The position numbers were made by a program, and so were the translations under genes. This document shows positions 11,694 through 24,145 of a stretch of DNA of 64,000 bases, piece by piece. The stretch's first letter is position 1, and each line of letters starts with the position of its first letter. Source of the stretch: Anthostomella pinea (lineage: Eukaryota > Ascomycota > Sordariomycetes > Xylariales > Xylariaceae); NCBI GenBank assembly GCA_963556695.1, contig CAUWAG010000006.1, positions 2,852,001-2,916,000 of the forward strand, written 5' to 3'. The notes below the pieces were generated by a model that was not told the DNA's origin, ran no database searches, and was given only the letters and a program-made list of their open reading frames with translations.

Positions 11694-12984
11694 GAGAAGA
11701 TAACTTGGGGATCCCTATTGCCCCAGCATCTCGGAAGGTTGATGCTGTGGTACCCACCAAAGACTCTAATTAGTGTAAGTGCACAAGGGAAGTTATTCCC
11801 ATTGGAGGAAACGAAGACTTGTCGCCGGAAAGGGAAATCATTAAATGGAGTTCGATTTACGCCTAAAACTTTAGCTTGCTCAAACTGCCATGCCACGGGA
11901 CCACGGGATGCCACAAATGGCCTCGGTGGCGATCTCGTCGACGTCTTGAACTGTGAGGGGAAGCGTGTGACAGTGGGTGCACTCATGGAGACAGCCGAAG
12001 GCGCGGTGAGAGGTGAGAGGCAGCGTGTCAATACCAGTCTCATTGGATGCGCAATGCGGCTTCTCATCCATCATGCAGCCAAAGTGACGTTATTCACACC
12101 TGGACGGGGGCTCTACGATCCGAAGTCGAGAAGTCGAAAGCCATGATTTCCGACTCGGCCGTTGGCCAAGCCCAAATCTCCCCTGCATGTGATGTTCAAT
12201 GCAGGTCATGCCAATCAATGTATTGCCGACGCATAGTTGCACCAGCCGCATGGGAGCTGCCCTTCCCCGCCCAACTGCCACCCGCCACCTACGACGGTGG
12301 CATCCGATCGTCCCGTGGTATTCCGGGGAGATGAATACCTGCAAGTCACGTTCGGCTTCACGGGCTTGGCTGGCAGCTATTGGCTGTCGGCGATGAATGA
12401 AAGGCAGGCAGGCACAGGATGCGGATGCGGGTGCGGGATTGATTCAGCTACCAGACCCCAGATTGTTACACAGGCCGAGAGGAGACTGGGATAGGAAGCC
12501 GGAATGAGCCGTAGACTCGATCATCGCATACCGAGAAGCATATCACGTTGCAGGCAGCTGAGGGTAACCAACACGATGAGTAATCTCCGTACGCGGTAAA
12601 TGATGAAAGGCAATGTGCATATGCTGGCAGCTGTGCTGTGCGACCTGCAGGAAATGGCCTGCTGCCACCTACATAAGTCTCTCCGAGACCGGCCTGGCTT
12701 TGGCTGCACCTGCAATCCACAGGTCAACTCGTATGAGGTTGTCTTCTCCGGATTCATAGATCGCGCGTTTTACGAAGCTACCAGCTTGGTTTGGCTGGTT
12801 TGTTCCCCTCGGCAGGTTTCCTGATTTGTCGATAGAGAAACATGCCACCCCCATCGTAGCTTTCACGGGAAGACATTGCTTAAGGTAGGTACTTAAGTAG
12901 GTCAGAACTTCATCATCATGCCTCTCGCTAATCTATTCGTTACTCACCGCCAGTCCAACTACTCGTTGTCTGCAGTCTGCTAGC
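11694..12984. other. Intergenic, 1.3 kb
   Basis: Lies between the 3' ends of the LaeA-like gene and the DUF2855 pseudogene. A 142-codon plus-strand frame at 11718-12146 has no recognisable domain, no splice extension and low-complexity-free but unfamiliar composition; I treat it as chance. No repeat was seen. Confidence 0.5.
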
Positions 12985-14232
12985 CTAGATGCGGTATACC
13001 AACCCCATCCCGTTCCAGCCTTAAACTCGTCTCTACACAGCGCCTCCTAACAGACCCCCTCGCAGCTCCCAAGGCTCTATGCTCCTCCTCCCGCCGCAGC
13101 TCTACGACGCCAGCGCCAAAAACGACGCCACCACTGCTCTTCTTGCACGGCGTCGAACTCGTCAAAGTACGCCTCGCCACTAGCTGCCGCGATGGCCTCT
13201 TCGCGCAGCGCGTCCCCGTTAACCAGGATATACTAATGTAGTGTGTGCTCAACTCGCCCATTCGCCTGGTGGCCACGTCTGGGGTTTGTGTTTGGACCTC
13301 GGCCCCGACGAGCAGGAAGGTACAAGGCACGCCTGATGACTCGAAACTCGCCCTCCACGACGCGGCGGGTGCTATCGGACTTAACCCTCGACGACGATGT
13401 CTCTGGTGGCAGTAGCAGCAGCGGCACCATGAAACGCGACTTCATCGTAGGGCCCGCACGTCCGGAGCAAGACTTGCAAAGTCGGCGACCCGACGCCGAT
13501 GATCGGTTTACTGTTTGGGTCGGTGCTCCGCCGGCCGCGCGTTGCGCAGCGCCCATGCGGATGACAGTCACAGGTCCGTCTTGCCGCTGGCCTTGAGGAC
13601 TACCACGACCATTGTCGCACTAAGTTACCGTCCAGGGTCGCGTCTGCGCGGTCCATTCTTTGTTGTTGCCGCTGCCGCTGGGGTGGATGCGTCGCTCGGC
13701 GGCCCAGGCGAAGCCGTAGGTGATGAGGTAGGCGGTGCCGAAGAGGCTCTGCCACCCTTTTGTCTTCGCCAGCTCGGCGAAAGGCGGGTGCAGCTGTAGA
13801 TGGGCCGAAGGCCCCGACGGTGGGCGTCCACGATGACGAGAAGCTGGTTCTTCATGCCCGTGGATGCAAACTGCACGCCCTCGGGCTGCGTGCTGATGGG
13901 CAGGAAGCGGGAGACGGTGGCGCCGGCTGTGATGGCCGGGACGGTGCTGGCTGTGATGGGGCGCCGATGCGGCCGTAAGTTGCGCCGTCGCTGTAGAGGG
14001 CGGGCGTAGTGGTGGGCGGCGAGGGGTAGATGGACCACCAGTTCAGCAGGTGGCCCAGGCGCGTATATGTGAGTTTGCTGGCTGTTCAGCCGAGGATCCT
14101 GGGCTGGAGGCGGAGGGAGGACGGGGCAAGGGGCGGGAGAGGGCCCGGCGAGTCGGGAAGGGTGACGAGGCGGGGCTGGGAGTAGTCGGCTCGTTTGAGG
14201 ATGTGAATGGTTGGGGGACCGGGAGACGCCAT
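12985..14232 (-). pseudogene. DUF2855-family pseudogene
   Basis: Read on the minus strand from the ATG at 14232, the first ~50 codons match the family start (PPTIHILKRADYSQPRLVTL, then LQPRILG). A TGA follows where the family has a coding residue, and the same frame resumes with KLTYTRLGHLLNWWSIYP and ATYGRIG. Later family segments appear in shifting frames: FLPISTQPEGVQF, then AKTKGWQSLFGTAYLITYGF, then VVVVLKASGKTDL, then PIIGVGSPTLQVLLRTCGPY, then FLLVGAEVQTQTPDVATRRM, then GDALREEAIAAASGEAYFDE. The final GLVYRI and stop lie at 12985. The 1248-bp span fits a full-length member (about 400 residues), so it is one decayed gene and not a fragment. At least five frame changes plus the stop rule out function. 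Composition is not AT-biased, so it decayed mainly by small indels and not by RIP. The family assignment is from remembered family sequence; the biochemical role is unknown. Confidence 0.78.
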
Positions 14233-16117
14233 GGGGAATTATCATATACTTGGTTGCACTAGCAATGCTTTGAAGGGGAGGGATGGAGGTCAACAGGTCT
14301 CGCGATGTTCGTGTCATGGGATGAGTGCACGTACTTGGTGAACGGAGGTCTATGCTGAAGTCTGACTAGAGTTTCTCTCGTCTAAAGTACATATCCTTCT
14401 GTATTCCTGTCCAGAGCTGGTGTGAGGCATCGTACCCTGACGAGCAGTGAGAAGCTCTTTCCTGGAGCCGAGACTGTCGGGAAGCACGTAGAGAACCAAG
14501 GAACCATTCGAGTACATATACGGGGCTTCCGCAACTGATTAGTACTGCGCCTCTCTGCAGAATAACAAGATTTACCCCCCCCATATGGTTGGCCTTCTGA
14601 CACAGACCCTTGCCTCGCAGTGCTTACTCCGTACGGAATTCGGTCTTACCTGTCATTACCATTTTCTCACGTCTCCTTATCAGGAAATGCGGTAAGACGG
14701 CAAGTATGTACGGCTCTACGAACGCCAGGGTCAGCACTAGGAAGTCCCGAGAAATGGGGAAATGGCGGCATGGCGGCATGGGTTCATATGCCGTTCCCGC
14801 GTTTGCTGAAACGGCAGTAGTATAGCCATAATGGCGGTGTCGGTGTCGGCTACCTTAGCCTACACACCGAGGTGACATCCAAGGACTGCCCTGCCCTCCT
14901 CGGTCGAACCAACATGTTCGTTCCCCATGTTTCTCAATTCTCATCCAGCTAACATTCTCTCGGGATTGGGACCTGGGTAGGAAGGCGTATAACGACTCAA
15001 CGAGCTATATAGGGAGGTGTAACTGCACCTCGACCCGGAACATTGCAGACAGCCGGAAGAAAAAGGATAGCCGCAGCTGATCTCCCCCCACAACAGCGTC
15101 CGACTACCGCATACGGATTCCGAATTGCACTGCCCACCAACATATCCTGCCCCCACGCCTGCCAGGGTAAAGCTCCCAGGACTGAGGACTCTTTCTCGTT
15201 GGGTACCCAGTTCCCGTCTCCCCAACACCCCAACCCAACAGAATCCAAGACACGTTCGGGTCATACGGCGGGGCAATACTCACGTCCTGTGTGTCTTTCA
15301 TCCATCCTTCTTGTCGGGCCTGTCCATGCCACATCCCCTCTAGCCCGACGTCCTCCGACCGTGGTACTGGGACGAACCGGTTCAGTCGTTGGTCTATCTG
15401 CCGTGTTACACCCCACAAGCGAGCGCGCCTCGACGACCCGAGACCGAGGCCTCGGTAGCTGTCAGTTCGCTGTCAATTGCTGCTGTCTCGACCGGCACGG
15501 CCCTCAGCCCTGCGTTCAAGACCAGCTTCTATCCGGAGGCCATAAGCTTGTTCACTTCACTGTCGTACCCCCGGTCTCGTCTCGGAGGGCACTTAGTTCT
15601 ACGGTACGGATCATCACCATCTTCCGAAGAGACCTGACGAGTCACGACTGGTCGCATTTGGTTGTTGAATTGGGTGTTGAATTGGGTGTTGGAGCCGACA
15701 CTTGATATTCGTCAGAGTGGTTTGATCACCGGCTGGTGTCATACAATTCAATTGGGACGTCAGGGTCCATGCGGGTCGTTGAATGGGAGAAGCTAAAAGT
15801 ATCGCAATCTCACCGGCTCAGTGCTACTTGGGAATCTGACACGATCGGCCTTTGCATCCAGGGCTTCAGCCCACGCCTAACACACGTGGCTTAGGGCTCA
15901 GCATTGAAAGGCTGTGCCATTGCGCTGTGACAAGCAGCTTTCATTTCATTTTGGTTACTGGGATACTATACTTCATTGTCTTTGGTTGCTGGCGCATTGA
16001 CCGCCGAGCACCCCTTTCCATTGTCTATAGTGCGTCCCATTCACTTCGTTGGGGGGCAACCCTGAGTCCACCATTGTGCACAATTCCCTGGGCGGCAGCG
16101 TCTTTTACATCGCTAAG
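14233..16117. other. Intergenic, 1.9 kb
   Basis: Upstream of both the DUF2855 relic and the O-methyltransferase. A 220-codon plus-strand frame at 15043-15705 has no domain and an unusual Ser/Thr/Pro/Arg composition; I regard it as non-coding. The short duplicated phrase GTTGAATTGGGT occurs at about 15664-15688. Confidence 0.5.
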
Positions 16118-17944
16118 ATGCTTTGCCTAAACATGGTTCGGCACATTCTAGCTACTTGGCTGCAGCAGCTGTCACCGACAGCGAAGCCGGAGATGGACAC
16201 CGCCAGCGGCAACTACTCTCCTCCCACAACACCAGAAATCGAGAAAGACAAGCACGAAAAGCACAACACCATGGGGGCGCAGAACGGTATCTCGCGGCCA
16301 TCGCATCCCAATGGAAAGCCTTCGGTTTCAAGCCATTCGAGGATTGGTGCCCTGGCTCAGCAGATCGCCACGGAAACGGGAAAGGTTGAGGCGTACTTCG
16401 AGAAGCGCGGCTGGCCGATGCCGAGTTTCGAGGTCGACTCACCGGATGATTTCCCGAAGTTGCCGGAAGACGTTTCCAGATGCCGCCGAGAAGTCATCGA
16501 AGCCACTCAAGAGCTTCATGATCTCATGGTCGGACCGAGAGAAAGCGTTCGGTGGATGGCCTGGGATGTAAGTTGCAGCCACTTCTCACTTTTGCGCGCA
16601 CCAGGATTGTGACCAGTCTCGAGACTCGTACTGAATACGAAGCCGAAAGATGTATCGGCCTGAAATGGTCCGATATTGAAAGGAGGATACACACTAACGC
16701 ATCGGCCACGTAGTTCATGAGCACCCAGTGCCTCCAACTGATCAACTCATATGGGATTCGTAAGCTCAAGTACTCTCTTTCTCCTTCTACTCCTCGACTA
16801 ACATAAGTAATCAGCCAAGCTGGTTCCCGTCGACGGGAGCATCACACTGCCGGAACTGCAGGCCAAAACGACCCTGGACGCCATCAACCTAGCTCGCATC
16901 ATCCGCTACGCTATCACCAATCACATCTTCCAGGAGCCTTCGCCGGGCGTGATCGCCCACACGGCCGCCTCGCGACTTCTCCTCGAGGACGACGCCCTGC
17001 AGGCCTGGGTCGGCTTCAACACCGAGGACATCTACCCTTCTTCGGCGCGCGTCGTCGACGCGCTGACGCGGCACCCGGAAGCGATGAGCCTCACGCGCAC
17101 GGGCTTCAACTTCGCGCACGACACCGTCGACAAGGAGCCCATGTTCGTGACGTTCGGCCGGGACCCGGCGCGCGCCAAGCGCATGGGCCAGGCCATGAGC
17201 TCCCTCACGGGCGGCGAGGGCTACGAGATTTCGTATTTGGTCGAGGGGTGCGACCTGAGCGAGGCCGACGCGCGCGGCGGCACTTTTGTAGATGTCGGCG
17301 GCAGCCACGGCTTCGTGTGCGTGGACCTGGCGCTCAAGCACCGCAACCTGCGCTTCGTGGTACAGGACCTGCCCCAGACGGTCGAGAGCGCGCCCTCGCC
17401 GCTCAGCGCCGACGCGCAGGTCGCGCGGCGTATTAGTTTTCAGGCGCACGACTTCTTTACTGAGCAAACTGTCCAAGGCGCCGACGTCTACTTCTTCCGC
17501 TGGATCATGCACAACTACTCGACGCCGTACGCGGTCCAGATCTTGAGGAGTTTGGTGCCGGCGCTGAAGCCCGGCGCGCGCGTTATTGTCAACGACCACT
17601 GTCTGCGCGAGCCGGGCGCCGAGGAGCCCTGGGACGAGCGTATTGTGCGCGGCATGGACCTTGTTATGATGACGCTGCTGAATGCGCAGGAGCGCGATGA
17701 AGAGGCGTTTCGCCGGCTGTTTGAGATGGCGGACGAGGGGTTCGTGTTCAAGGTGAGTCTGTCTCTTATTTGGTCTGAGGTGTCCAGAACGGTGTTGCGA
17801 TAGTTAAGGATGGGATGCTGACTGATTGCCTTTTCTTAGGGCGTCACGAGACCGATGGGATGTCGCATGAGCATCATCGAGGCCGTCTGGAAGCCGCATG
17901 AAGTCGACGGCCCGTCGAGTAACCTGCGGACTGAGTCCGAGTAG
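16118..17944 (+). CDS. COMT-like O-methyltransferase
   Basis: Four exons: 16118-16567, 16714-16759, 16815-17752 and 17840-17944. The introns are 146, 55 and 87 nt, each with a good donor, a CTAAC or CTGAC branch and an AG acceptor, and all joins keep frame (about 512 residues). The N-terminal half holds the dimerisation/winged-helix part (PKLVPVDGSITLPELQAKT). The SAM site is GTFVDVGGSHGFVCVDLA, and FRWIMHNYSTPYAVQIL carries the His in the position of the catalytic base of this family. GARVIVNDHCLREPG and RPMGCRMSIIEAVW close the domain. The reaction expected from the family is methyl transfer from SAM to a phenolic hydroxyl of a secondary metabolite; the substrate is unknown and no biosynthetic partner lies nearby. 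In-frame ATGs at 16133, 16196 and 16271 are alternative starts; the last has the best context (CACCATGG). Confidence 0.86.
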
Positions 17945-18942
17945 GCAAGGGTGCTAGCGGTACGGAACACAAAGCAGTTGCAAGAACCGATGAAGAGAAA
18001 GAGTGCACAGAGGCGAGAAGTTCTTCAACCTAGAGTATAGTGTCAACGAGACATGGCATGGAAGAAGCTTGGTTTCCGAACTCACTTCATCTTTGGCGGC
18101 CATCCCCAACATTGGCGGGAAAGGAATGAAGGAACGAGAAACAGGGAGGTCATGCGGAAGAGCTTAATGAGATACCCATGATTAAATGATGCATGTGTTG
18201 TCCTGATCGCCTCCTTCCTAGAATGTCGTACTTAGATCCCTTGCTACCCGACACATGGGTACCAATGCCAGTCAGCATCGATCTTACTGCCCTTGATTTC
18301 AATCATCAGGGTCAACCACTGCGGCAATAATGAAATTGTTCACGGTCAACTTCCCGTACTGCCAGCCGCCCTGTTCGGCACAACTAGACATCGCCAGGTC
18401 GTGGCCCTCGAGGCGCGGAACCGTGGTGCCATCACTCAGCTATCATCCAGAAGGCACGCTTTGCCTTTGCATCGAAGGCGCTGCCGCTCTGAACTGCAAT
18501 CAACTCCTTCGCACTTCAGGGACCCAGCCTTCCAGATGAAGTGGTTGCACTTCGGGTATCTCATCGCCTTTCGCCTGGAAAACTCCATATTTTTGGTCCG
18601 AGCCGTCTGACGCCGAAATGTGGCAAGGCTTGCAACCGACTCAAATAGATGATCACGCAATGCATTTCCCGAAGTCTGGTGTCTATGTGTTGATTTGTTG
18701 ACACGGTACAACACGCCCGAATCACACCTCGTAGGCATTCATAAAAGGCAAGGAGACATTTGCGGAAATAAATCTTTATATCTGGGATATTTTGTATTCT
18801 ACATGCAGTTGAGCCAAAACGGACGATTGCTACCAATGCGGAAAACCGAATCTATGTCAGGTGGCACGAAACAATGAACATGAAAATGCAAACCAACCAT
18901 TGCCAAACAGTATAGAAAACGTGCCATCATCATAACTCTCCA
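17945..18942. other. Intergenic, 1 kb
   Basis: Between convergent 3' ends of the O-methyltransferase and the secreted-protein gene. Only short frames without motifs; nothing else seen. Confidence 0.5.
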
Positions 18943-20880
18943 TCAGGGCCCAGGAGTCACCCTAGGAGCCTGAGTCGGGGGCGCCGCCGTCCTAACGTGA
19001 ACCGTCGTATCCGTAGTAGCCGTCGTCGTCGTCGTCGACGGATTCCAACCCACAAGATGGGTGTTCGTATCACCCTCGGTCGAGAACGGGACCCACGTGC
19101 CGACCCCGGTCTCGAGCGAGTAGCAGACCTGCGGGAACGTCGAGGTGACGCCGGCCAGCTCGATGCGCGTGAAGGCGCCCGGGTCGATGTTGTCGAGGCG
19201 GTACTCGAAGATGATCTCGATGCCGCCGCTGAGTGAGATCCGGGGCTTGAATTGCGCCACGGCGGCGTCGGGTCGCGTGCTCAGGCTGTCCGAGCCGTTC
19301 CAGGCATTCGTACCGTTCCCGGTGGTGCCGTTGTAGGGCAGCGACGGACAGCCCGGCTCCATGGTGATGTCCAGCAGGGGCAGGAACAGGTAGGTGCCGA
19401 CGTAGAAGCCGATTCCGCCGCTGGGCTCGGGCATCCCGTCCTCGTCGTAGTCGACGCCGAGCTTGAATGTGAGTGGTATGCGCGGCACGAATTTCACAGC
19501 GAGTTTCACCTGGGGTGTCGTCGTGTTCGAAGTCATCCCATGAGGGGTGACCTCGGCGTCTTCGAAGCCCTGCGTGCTCGCGTTCAGGCTGCCCACATCG
19601 ACGCGCATAGACAGGTTGGGGATCTTGACATCGACGCCGTAGCCGTACTTCGTGGGCGACGCGAAGTCGAGACTCGTGATGATCGCCGGGGCCCACTGCA
19701 GGCCGACCCAGCCGATCCCCTCGATCTTCCAGCCGTCGTGCGGGAGGGTCGCGTTGGACAGGAAGTTCATCCAGTACAGGCCCCCGTGGCCAATGGCGTA
19801 CATGTCCAGGTGGAGCGAGTATTCCTTCAAGTCCATCTGCACCCATCCCTCGGTCAGGGGATTGGCCTTGTTCGGGTTCGACGCCCAGTCCAGGAGGTCG
19901 AGGTTGAGGTCGAATTTCCCGTGCGAGAAACTGACGGTGCCCGTCTGCGTGCAGTTATTGCATCCGACAACGGCCCACAGGTAGAATTTCCAGGCCGAAA
20001 TGTTCGGGAGGTCCAACGTCTTATTGATGAGAGACCAGTTCAAGTCGGTTGTCCTGGGTTGGTTGTCGGTCGCCGTCCCGCTCGGCAGGGGCGCCCAGGC
20101 GCCCGCCATGGGATTTTCAGTGAACGTGGTGGGGGATGCCTGTCGTCTTCTGAGACGGTCTCGCTCGTCGATCGAGCGATGGACGTGGTGCTCGTTCGTC
20201 TGGTCAAACTCAATGGAGAGAGTGCGGAAGACATCCCGAAGGGGCCGCTTGGCTGCTTCGAACTTGATTGATCGCGTCTCGGTATGGTACGACACTTCCT
20301 TGACCTTGAAGGTCTTCCGGGCGTCTGGCTCCTGGCATCCATAGTGAGATGTGACTATGGTAGCATTGAGGGAGTCTCTCGTCTGCTCCTGGGCGTTACG
20401 GAAGGCCTCATCGGTGTCGAATGTAAGGTGGATTGTATTCATATAGCACGCCACTTGCACATCCCGATATTTCTCTGGGAAATAAGTTGGATACCTCGCC
20501 AGGCCAGCCAAGGTCGCTCGTTGGGTCATGTCAACACCATGAGGCCCAACACGTTGTTCATCTATGGCGTGATCAGTGCAAGTTCACCGGGAAGTCACTG
20601 CAACCACGACGATGTACATGGCATCTGCGCTCGACTTACTTTCTGTATACACGAACTCCAGCTGATTCAGGGGGGCAAAGAGCCCGTCACGCTTCCCAAG
20701 TTCCAAGGTCTTGGTGGCGGCCTTGAGCTTGGGAGACAACTCCTCACTGGCTTCATCAGGAAAAGGAACACCCCTTGGTTGGTCGAAATGCTCCCAAGGG
20801 TCCGCCTCCGCGCGGTCGGAAAAGGGTAGCTGGGAGAAGGCACAGGATGCGAGGCCTAATAGAACGGCGACAAACTTCAT
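18943..20880 (-). CDS. Secreted N-glycosylated protein of unknown function
   Basis: Two exons (20880-20640 and 20561-18943) give 619 residues. The 78-nt intron has GTAAGT, a CTGATC branch and CATAG, joining at phase 1. The N-terminus is a classic signal peptide (MKFVAVLLGLASCAFSQ). Many Asn-X-Ser/Thr sites (NAT, NWS, NKT, NCT, NLS, NAS, NTT, NGT, NGS) indicate passage through the secretory pathway. The arrangement, an N-terminal part with FVYTEN then a long beta-rich C-terminal part with VVGCNNCTQTGTVSFS, resembles the fungal DUF7029/DUF7223 secreted proteins; I am only moderately sure of that name. The C-terminus is Thr/Pro-rich (STTTTTATTDTT) and may be O-glycosylated; there is no membrane anchor. 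It is probably extracellular or wall-associated. Confidence 0.82.
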
Positions 20881-21992
20881 GATAGTAGTTTGTCGGTTTC
20901 ACAAGAGTGAGTATGATGTCTTCAAAGTACATCGTCTGATTCATCCCGTGGTACCCACGAATATATATATTATAAGTGCCAAGATATTGTATGACCAAAG
21001 AGAGTGACACAGCGATAGAGTTTAGCCAACGTAACTGAGCCAAGAGTCCTTATCAGTAGTCGCCATCAACTGCTTCATCGAACGACCGGATCGCGCTTGG
21101 CATTTGCATCAGGGGAAGGGCGGCGGATTGGACCGAATAGGTATGTAGGAGAGTTAGAGAAATATGGTTGTGGTGGCAACGTCACGACAAAAGCTTACCT
21201 GTCGATTGTCGGGTGGATTTGTTTCATCCTCAGCCAAGAGCCAAGAATGCCGCTGCCAATAAGGCGGGAAAAAAAAAGAGAGGAAGAAAGTCCCGGACTT
21301 GGCACCTGGGCATTTCGATTGCCTTTTTCTATTATTCCATGGCTCGCTTCTACCGCGCCTCAAACCAACGTTATCTTTCCCCAGGGGGCGGATGGCTGGG
21401 GAGCGCATCCTACTGCGTTCCTTACACTCGGTGTCGGCTCTGTTGCCTGTACACCGGGACACCCCTGCTGTAATCGACTGCGGCTCCTGGTGCCAAGGGA
21501 GAGTGAATAGGGCACAACTGATCCAGCTGTCTCATCCTTGGGGGAATCCGTGGCTGGTTTAAATCGCTCTCATACAAAATCGCAGGAATATAGGAAAGCA
21601 ACAGAGGCTCGAAGCAACCCTAAAGACCATTCGACTGCGACTGTATGGAGGGCGGCCCGGTTCTTCGGTACGGTAAGAATATCTGGCCTTGGCTCCCGTC
21701 AGCCAGCCAGCCGTCCCATAGTGTGCTTGGCACATCGCTCTTTTATATTGTGCTTGGCACGTCGCCTCGTGGCCTTGCGGATCAGGACCATGTCGTCATG
21801 ACCGCTGACAGACTGCAGCAGGATTCAGACTGCCGTTGTCGTCACCGAAGGCTCCCACAGTCCGGTCCGCTTTTGTGGGCCCAATCGGTACTCGCCCACT
21901 CCTCAATCGCGACTTGGAGCACACGACACTTTCCCTGTGGCCTTCTCCTTCTGTCTTCTGTCTTTCATAAAGTAGTGGCCATCGCCATGATA
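20881..21992. other. Upstream region of the secreted-protein gene, no gene recognised
   Basis: Normal-composition DNA between the secreted-protein gene and the TIR element. Overlapping frames at 21097-22052 have no motifs or splice support. The last stretch (21950-21992) is the original flank into which the 21993 element inserted. Confidence 0.45.
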
Positions 21993-23403
21993 CAGTGGGT
22001 CAGCACAAATACCGAACACCCCACTCTTATGAAAGAACCCTCCTCATTATAACCACATTCAAAGTTTTACACAAGAGAAAAAAAATACGGAAGAAAGATA
22101 AATATATAAAGTTTTAATGGCATAATAAAATCAAAATTTAAAAACTATTTTAACTTAAATAATTATAAAGATTTTAATAAAATTATATAAAAATAGCTAT
22201 TTTATACTTATTCTTATATTTTTTAATATAAATATGAGATTCTAGAAGGGTCACAAGTCTTGGTGGTGTCAGCGGTCGCTGCAAATGTTATTGTCATTCT
22301 CAAGTATGCTTGGCATGGCTAATCTACAGCTAATTACCATACTGCACCATGCTAGGGTAGATCCACCGGTCCCTGGCAGCCCCCTAGCGGGTACTGTACC
22401 TAAGGGCACTATATCTAGGATCCAACATCTGACAATAAATAATTTATTTAAATAAAATTTTAAAATATAATCTAGTTAAATTTCTATACTTATTTTTCAA
22501 GATTTATTATGAAAAGATGAATTTATGTAAATATAAACTTTATTTCTAAGTAATACTATTAATTTAAAAAACCCCCATTTAAAATTAAAATAAAACAAAT
22601 AGTTTAATATTTATATAATAAAGTTAATTTTGATATTTTTCCTTTTATTTCTAATTAAATACAGTATTTAATAAATATGTATAAAAGTGCAAGAAGTAAA
22701 AATTAAAAACTGTTCGGTTTTTTTGTCTACCCACTATAAGAAGCCACTGCCGCTAGTGGATTACAAGGTTTCTAAACGACGGTACTACCTATGAGTATAA
22801 CTTCGGTATTGTGGGGCCGGCGGGTACACAGGTGTAGATAGGGGCAAACAAGGGGGATTCTTGAATATGTATACAGTGTGTAGACAAAAAAACTGAACAT
22901 CTTTTAAATTTGTTTCTTGCACTTTTATACACGCTTATAAAAACTCTACTTAATTAGAAATAAAAAGAAAAATATCAAAATTAACTTTATAATAAAAATA
23001 TTAGACTATCAATTTTATTTTATTTATAAATAGTTTCTTTTTAATTAATAATATTATTTAAAAATTAGGTATATATTTATATAAATTTAGCCTTTTATAA
23101 TAATCTTATAAAAATAAGTATAAAATAAGTAACAATTTTTTTAAAGATATTTATATATAATAATTTTATTAAAATATATATAAATGAATATATAATAGTT
23201 ATTTTTATGTAATTTTATTAAATTATTTATAATTATTTAAGTTATAAATTTTTCTAAAAGTTGACTATATTATACCATTAAAACTATATATATTTATCTT
23301 TGTCTTGTGTTTTTTTTTCTCTTATGTAACACTTTGAATGTGGTTATAATGAGGAGGGTTCTTTCATAAGAGTGGGGTGTTCGGTATTTATGCTGACACA
23401 CTG
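21993..23403. mobile_element. Near-palindromic TIR element (Tc1/mariner-like ends), RIP-mutated
   Basis: The two ends are inverted copies beginning CAGTGKGTCAGCAYAAATAC and staying similar for at least 100 bp (ACCGAACACCCCACTCTTAT and onwards). Each end abuts a TA (21991-21992 and 23404-23405), matching the TA target duplication of the Tc1/mariner superfamily. The inverted similarity continues inward with RIP-type differences to a second matching pair around 22709-22735 and 22880-22905 (TTTTTTTGTCTAC). Most of the 1.41 kb is therefore two long arms around a ~140-bp loop. The left arm holds an extra normal-composition segment (about 22230-22435) with no match in the right arm, probably a later insertion. 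No transposase frame survives, so the element is non-autonomous or a foldback type. Confidence 0.75.
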
Positions 23404-23930
23404 TATCTATTTGTATGTCGACTAGCTGGCGGTGGACAGATAGACGACTTCCCTGAAAATACTCCAGATGGGGCATGTGAGACTAAAATAGCAGCTTGAG
23501 CCTTTTTTGACGTTCCAAAAGGATTCCCGTGTACAGTGTCCTTTGGCTGGCTAGGGACACAATCTCCGCGGGCAGCAAGTTCTCCGATGACTGACCGGAG
23601 GTCAACCAGCCCGCAATTTGAAAGAAGAGCTGGTGCCATGGAAGCTGTCGCAGACAATTGACTAGGGATCAACCAGGAGCAAGTACAGATGTCCCCTGGG
23701 TGCGTACCGCAGGCAAAGAACGCGCAAAGATACCTTATACATCGCTACATGCTGTGATATACTTCTGCCACGGTCACTTCTCACTCTAGACTGGCATGGC
23801 ATCTACATAGCACCATGTAAGCACACACACATCGTCAAGTCATAAGTCGTAAACATTGCAGACAAGCCTATCGGCTTGCTCTGCGTAATGCTTCGCACTG
23901 TGCAAAGAGCTAAGGATAACGTATCTAATT
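23404..23930. other. Normal-composition island, unassigned
   Basis: About 500 bp of non-RIP sequence right of the TIR element. A minus-strand frame (23672 down to the transposon junction near 23405, MIPSQLSATASMAPALLSNC) looks like the end of a coding sequence cut by the insertion, but I recognise no domain. The remainder up to 23930 shows nothing distinctive. Confidence 0.35.
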
Positions 23931-24145
23931 AAAACATAGTCACCTAGGCAGCACTTGAAAATAAGTAGGTTTACTACTTAAAAGCAGGTATTTCTTACAA
24001 AATACTGCTCCGCTTAAAACGTAAAAGCCGACACTTTAAAAAACCCGTTATTAAAATAAATTAAAATAGCTTATAAACAGTTAAAATAATTGAAAATAAT
24101 CGATTAGTTTTCTAGCGGGAAAAACACTTTTTAAAATATAGTCAT

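Noticed and set aside
13625..14317. 230-codon minus-strand frame
   Set aside because: It mixes frames of the decayed DUF2855 gene; only part of it is in the family frame, so it is not a protein.
15043..15705. 220-codon plus-strand frame upstream of the O-methyltransferase
   Set aside because: No domain, odd composition, no splice or promoter support.
16889..17599. 236-codon minus-strand frame
   Set aside because: Antisense to the GC-rich O-methyltransferase exon; third-position bias favours the plus strand gene.
9949..17944. Secondary-metabolite cluster around the LaeA-like and O-methyltransferase genes
   Set aside because: No polyketide synthase, peptide synthetase, terpene synthase or P450 is present; the MFS gene is 29 kb away.
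19252..20271. 339-codon plus-strand frame
   Set aside because: Antisense to the secreted-protein exon, which has signal peptide and glycosylation sites.
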